This document shows positions 14,753 through 15,332 of a stretch of 15,332 nt of DNA, one piece after another. Position 1 is the first letter of the stretch; every line of letters begins with the position of its first letter. Source of the stretch: Bdellovibrionales bacterium (GTDB lineage Bacteria; Bdellovibrionota; JAFGOL01); NCBI GenBank assembly GCA_022707945.1, contig JAKIZQ010000007.1, forward strand, positions 1-15,332. The letters are read 5' to 3'. Both the position numbers and the translations under genes were made by a program. The notes under the pieces are model-generated. The model did no database searches and was not told where the DNA came from. It saw nothing but the letters and a program-made list of their open reading frames with translations.

Positions 14753-15332
14753 TGTTGTTTAAAAGACTTTTATCCTTATATTTGTTGCTTTTCTCGTTAC
14801 TGTTTATTGCCTTATTTATAGACCTTATTAGCTTGTGGCTGATGTTCAAATATTCCTATTGGTTCTGTATTTTGTTTTTATTTTCACTCGTTGCAACTCT
14901 TGTGTTTGCTAATATAGTTTTTGCTATAATATATCCTGTAAGATATTTGTTCAGGTTCTATCCGTTGCTGGAAATGATGTCAAAAATAGTCGCTGTTGAT
15001 CCAAATAGATTGAGAAAAGAAGCAATAGACTATAACAATCATCACCTGCTTAAGGACTTAAGACATTTAAAGATAAAAGACCCGAAAGATGTTCTGATAT
15101 TGTTGCCACATTGTATACAAAATAGTGCCTGTCTTTACAAAGTAACGTGGGAAAAATTAGATAACTGTAGGGCCTGTTATAAATGCCAAATACCTACTTT
15201 TTTGGATATAAAAAAAGAATATGGTATTCGTGTTGTTGTTGTAAGTGGTGGCACTGCAGCAAGATCTATTATAAAAGACCTTAAACCAAAATTCATTATA
15301 GCTGTAGCGTGTGAGAATGATTTGATAAGTGG
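14752..15332 (+). CDS. DUF116 membrane protein (3' end outside window)
   Basis: An open frame of 193 codons that runs off the right edge. Two membrane helices (about 7-29 and 36-61) precede a soluble domain recognisable as DUF116: LPHCIQNSAC (118-127), then NCRACYKC (138-145) spaced like metal or Fe-S ligands, VVVSGGTAARS (162-172), and FIIAVACENDL (181-191). Six conserved-type cysteines (121, 127, 139, 142, 145, 187) suggest metal or cluster binding; the biochemical role of DUF116 is unknown. It starts at the M48 stop codon (TGATG, one shared base), so it is translationally coupled. In some bacteria DUF116 genes sit next to formyltransferase or rRNA methylase genes, which could lie just beyond this window. 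Confidence 0.88.
   Translation, partial: MLFKRLLSLYLLLFSLLFIALFIDLISLWLMFKYSYWFCILFLFSLVATLVFANIVFAIIYPVRYLFRFYPLLEMMSKIVAVDPNRLRKEAIDYNNHHLLKDLRHLKIKDPKDVLILLPHCIQNSACLYKVTWEKLDNCRACYKCQIPTFLDIKKEYGIRVVVVSGGTAARSIIKDLKPKFIIAVACENDLIS

Noticed and set aside
1..15332. CRISPR arrays, transposases, tRNA or rRNA genes, attachment sites.
   Set aside because: No direct-repeat arrays, recombinase motifs or cloverleaf-like sequences were seen; intergenic gaps are too short to hold them.

Overview
This AT-rich window looks like a piece of chromosome from a diderm (Gram-negative-type) bacterium. A lipoprotein-type M48 peptidase points to an outer membrane. RNase Y beside YmdB and ZapA, a DUF116 protein and a ferredoxin-linked complex I/hydrogenase-type cluster are a mix seen in Desulfobacterota-like, Elusimicrobiota-like and similar anaerobic lineages. 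I cannot assign a phylum from sequence alone. I saw no mobile elements, CRISPR arrays, tRNA or rRNA genes. Coding density is very high, and no gene-free stretch exceeds about 75 bases.

Plus strand, 1-4036: a housekeeping run. It holds the 3' end of a PiT phosphate transporter, ftsY (TTG start), zapA, rny (RNase Y, with its Shine-Dalgarno inside a small hairpin) and ymdB. The run ends at a tail-to-tail junction where the ymdB and serS stop codons share bases.

Minus strand, 13894 down to 4033: one uninterrupted run of eleven genes, read from a promoter at about 13904-13932. A 59-residue two-helix membrane protein comes first. It is followed by homologues of complex I / group 4 hydrogenase subunits in the order B, D, H, I, J, K, M, N, then a 969-residue GYF-like/TPR membrane protein, then serS. 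Nearly every internal junction in the B-to-N block is a 4-base ATGA overlap. The order matches the canonical nuo operon with A, C, E, F, G and L missing.

The peripheral arm keeps its iron-sulfur ligands: four Cys in the small subunit and eight in the ferredoxin. The large subunit has lost all four [NiFe]-binding cysteines and also seems to lack the His and Tyr that bind quinone in complex I. The membrane subunits are short, and both antiporter-like subunits have changed at positions normally needed for ion transfer. The cluster therefore appears to encode a stripped-down, ferredoxin-fed relative of complex I or of the 'energy-converting hydrogenase-related' (Ehr) complexes, with unknown electron acceptor and uncertain pumping ability. 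This is the most interesting part of the window.

Plus strand, 13955 to the end: a divergent pair, an M48 lipoprotein metallopeptidase and a translationally coupled DUF116 membrane protein with many cysteines, which runs off the window.
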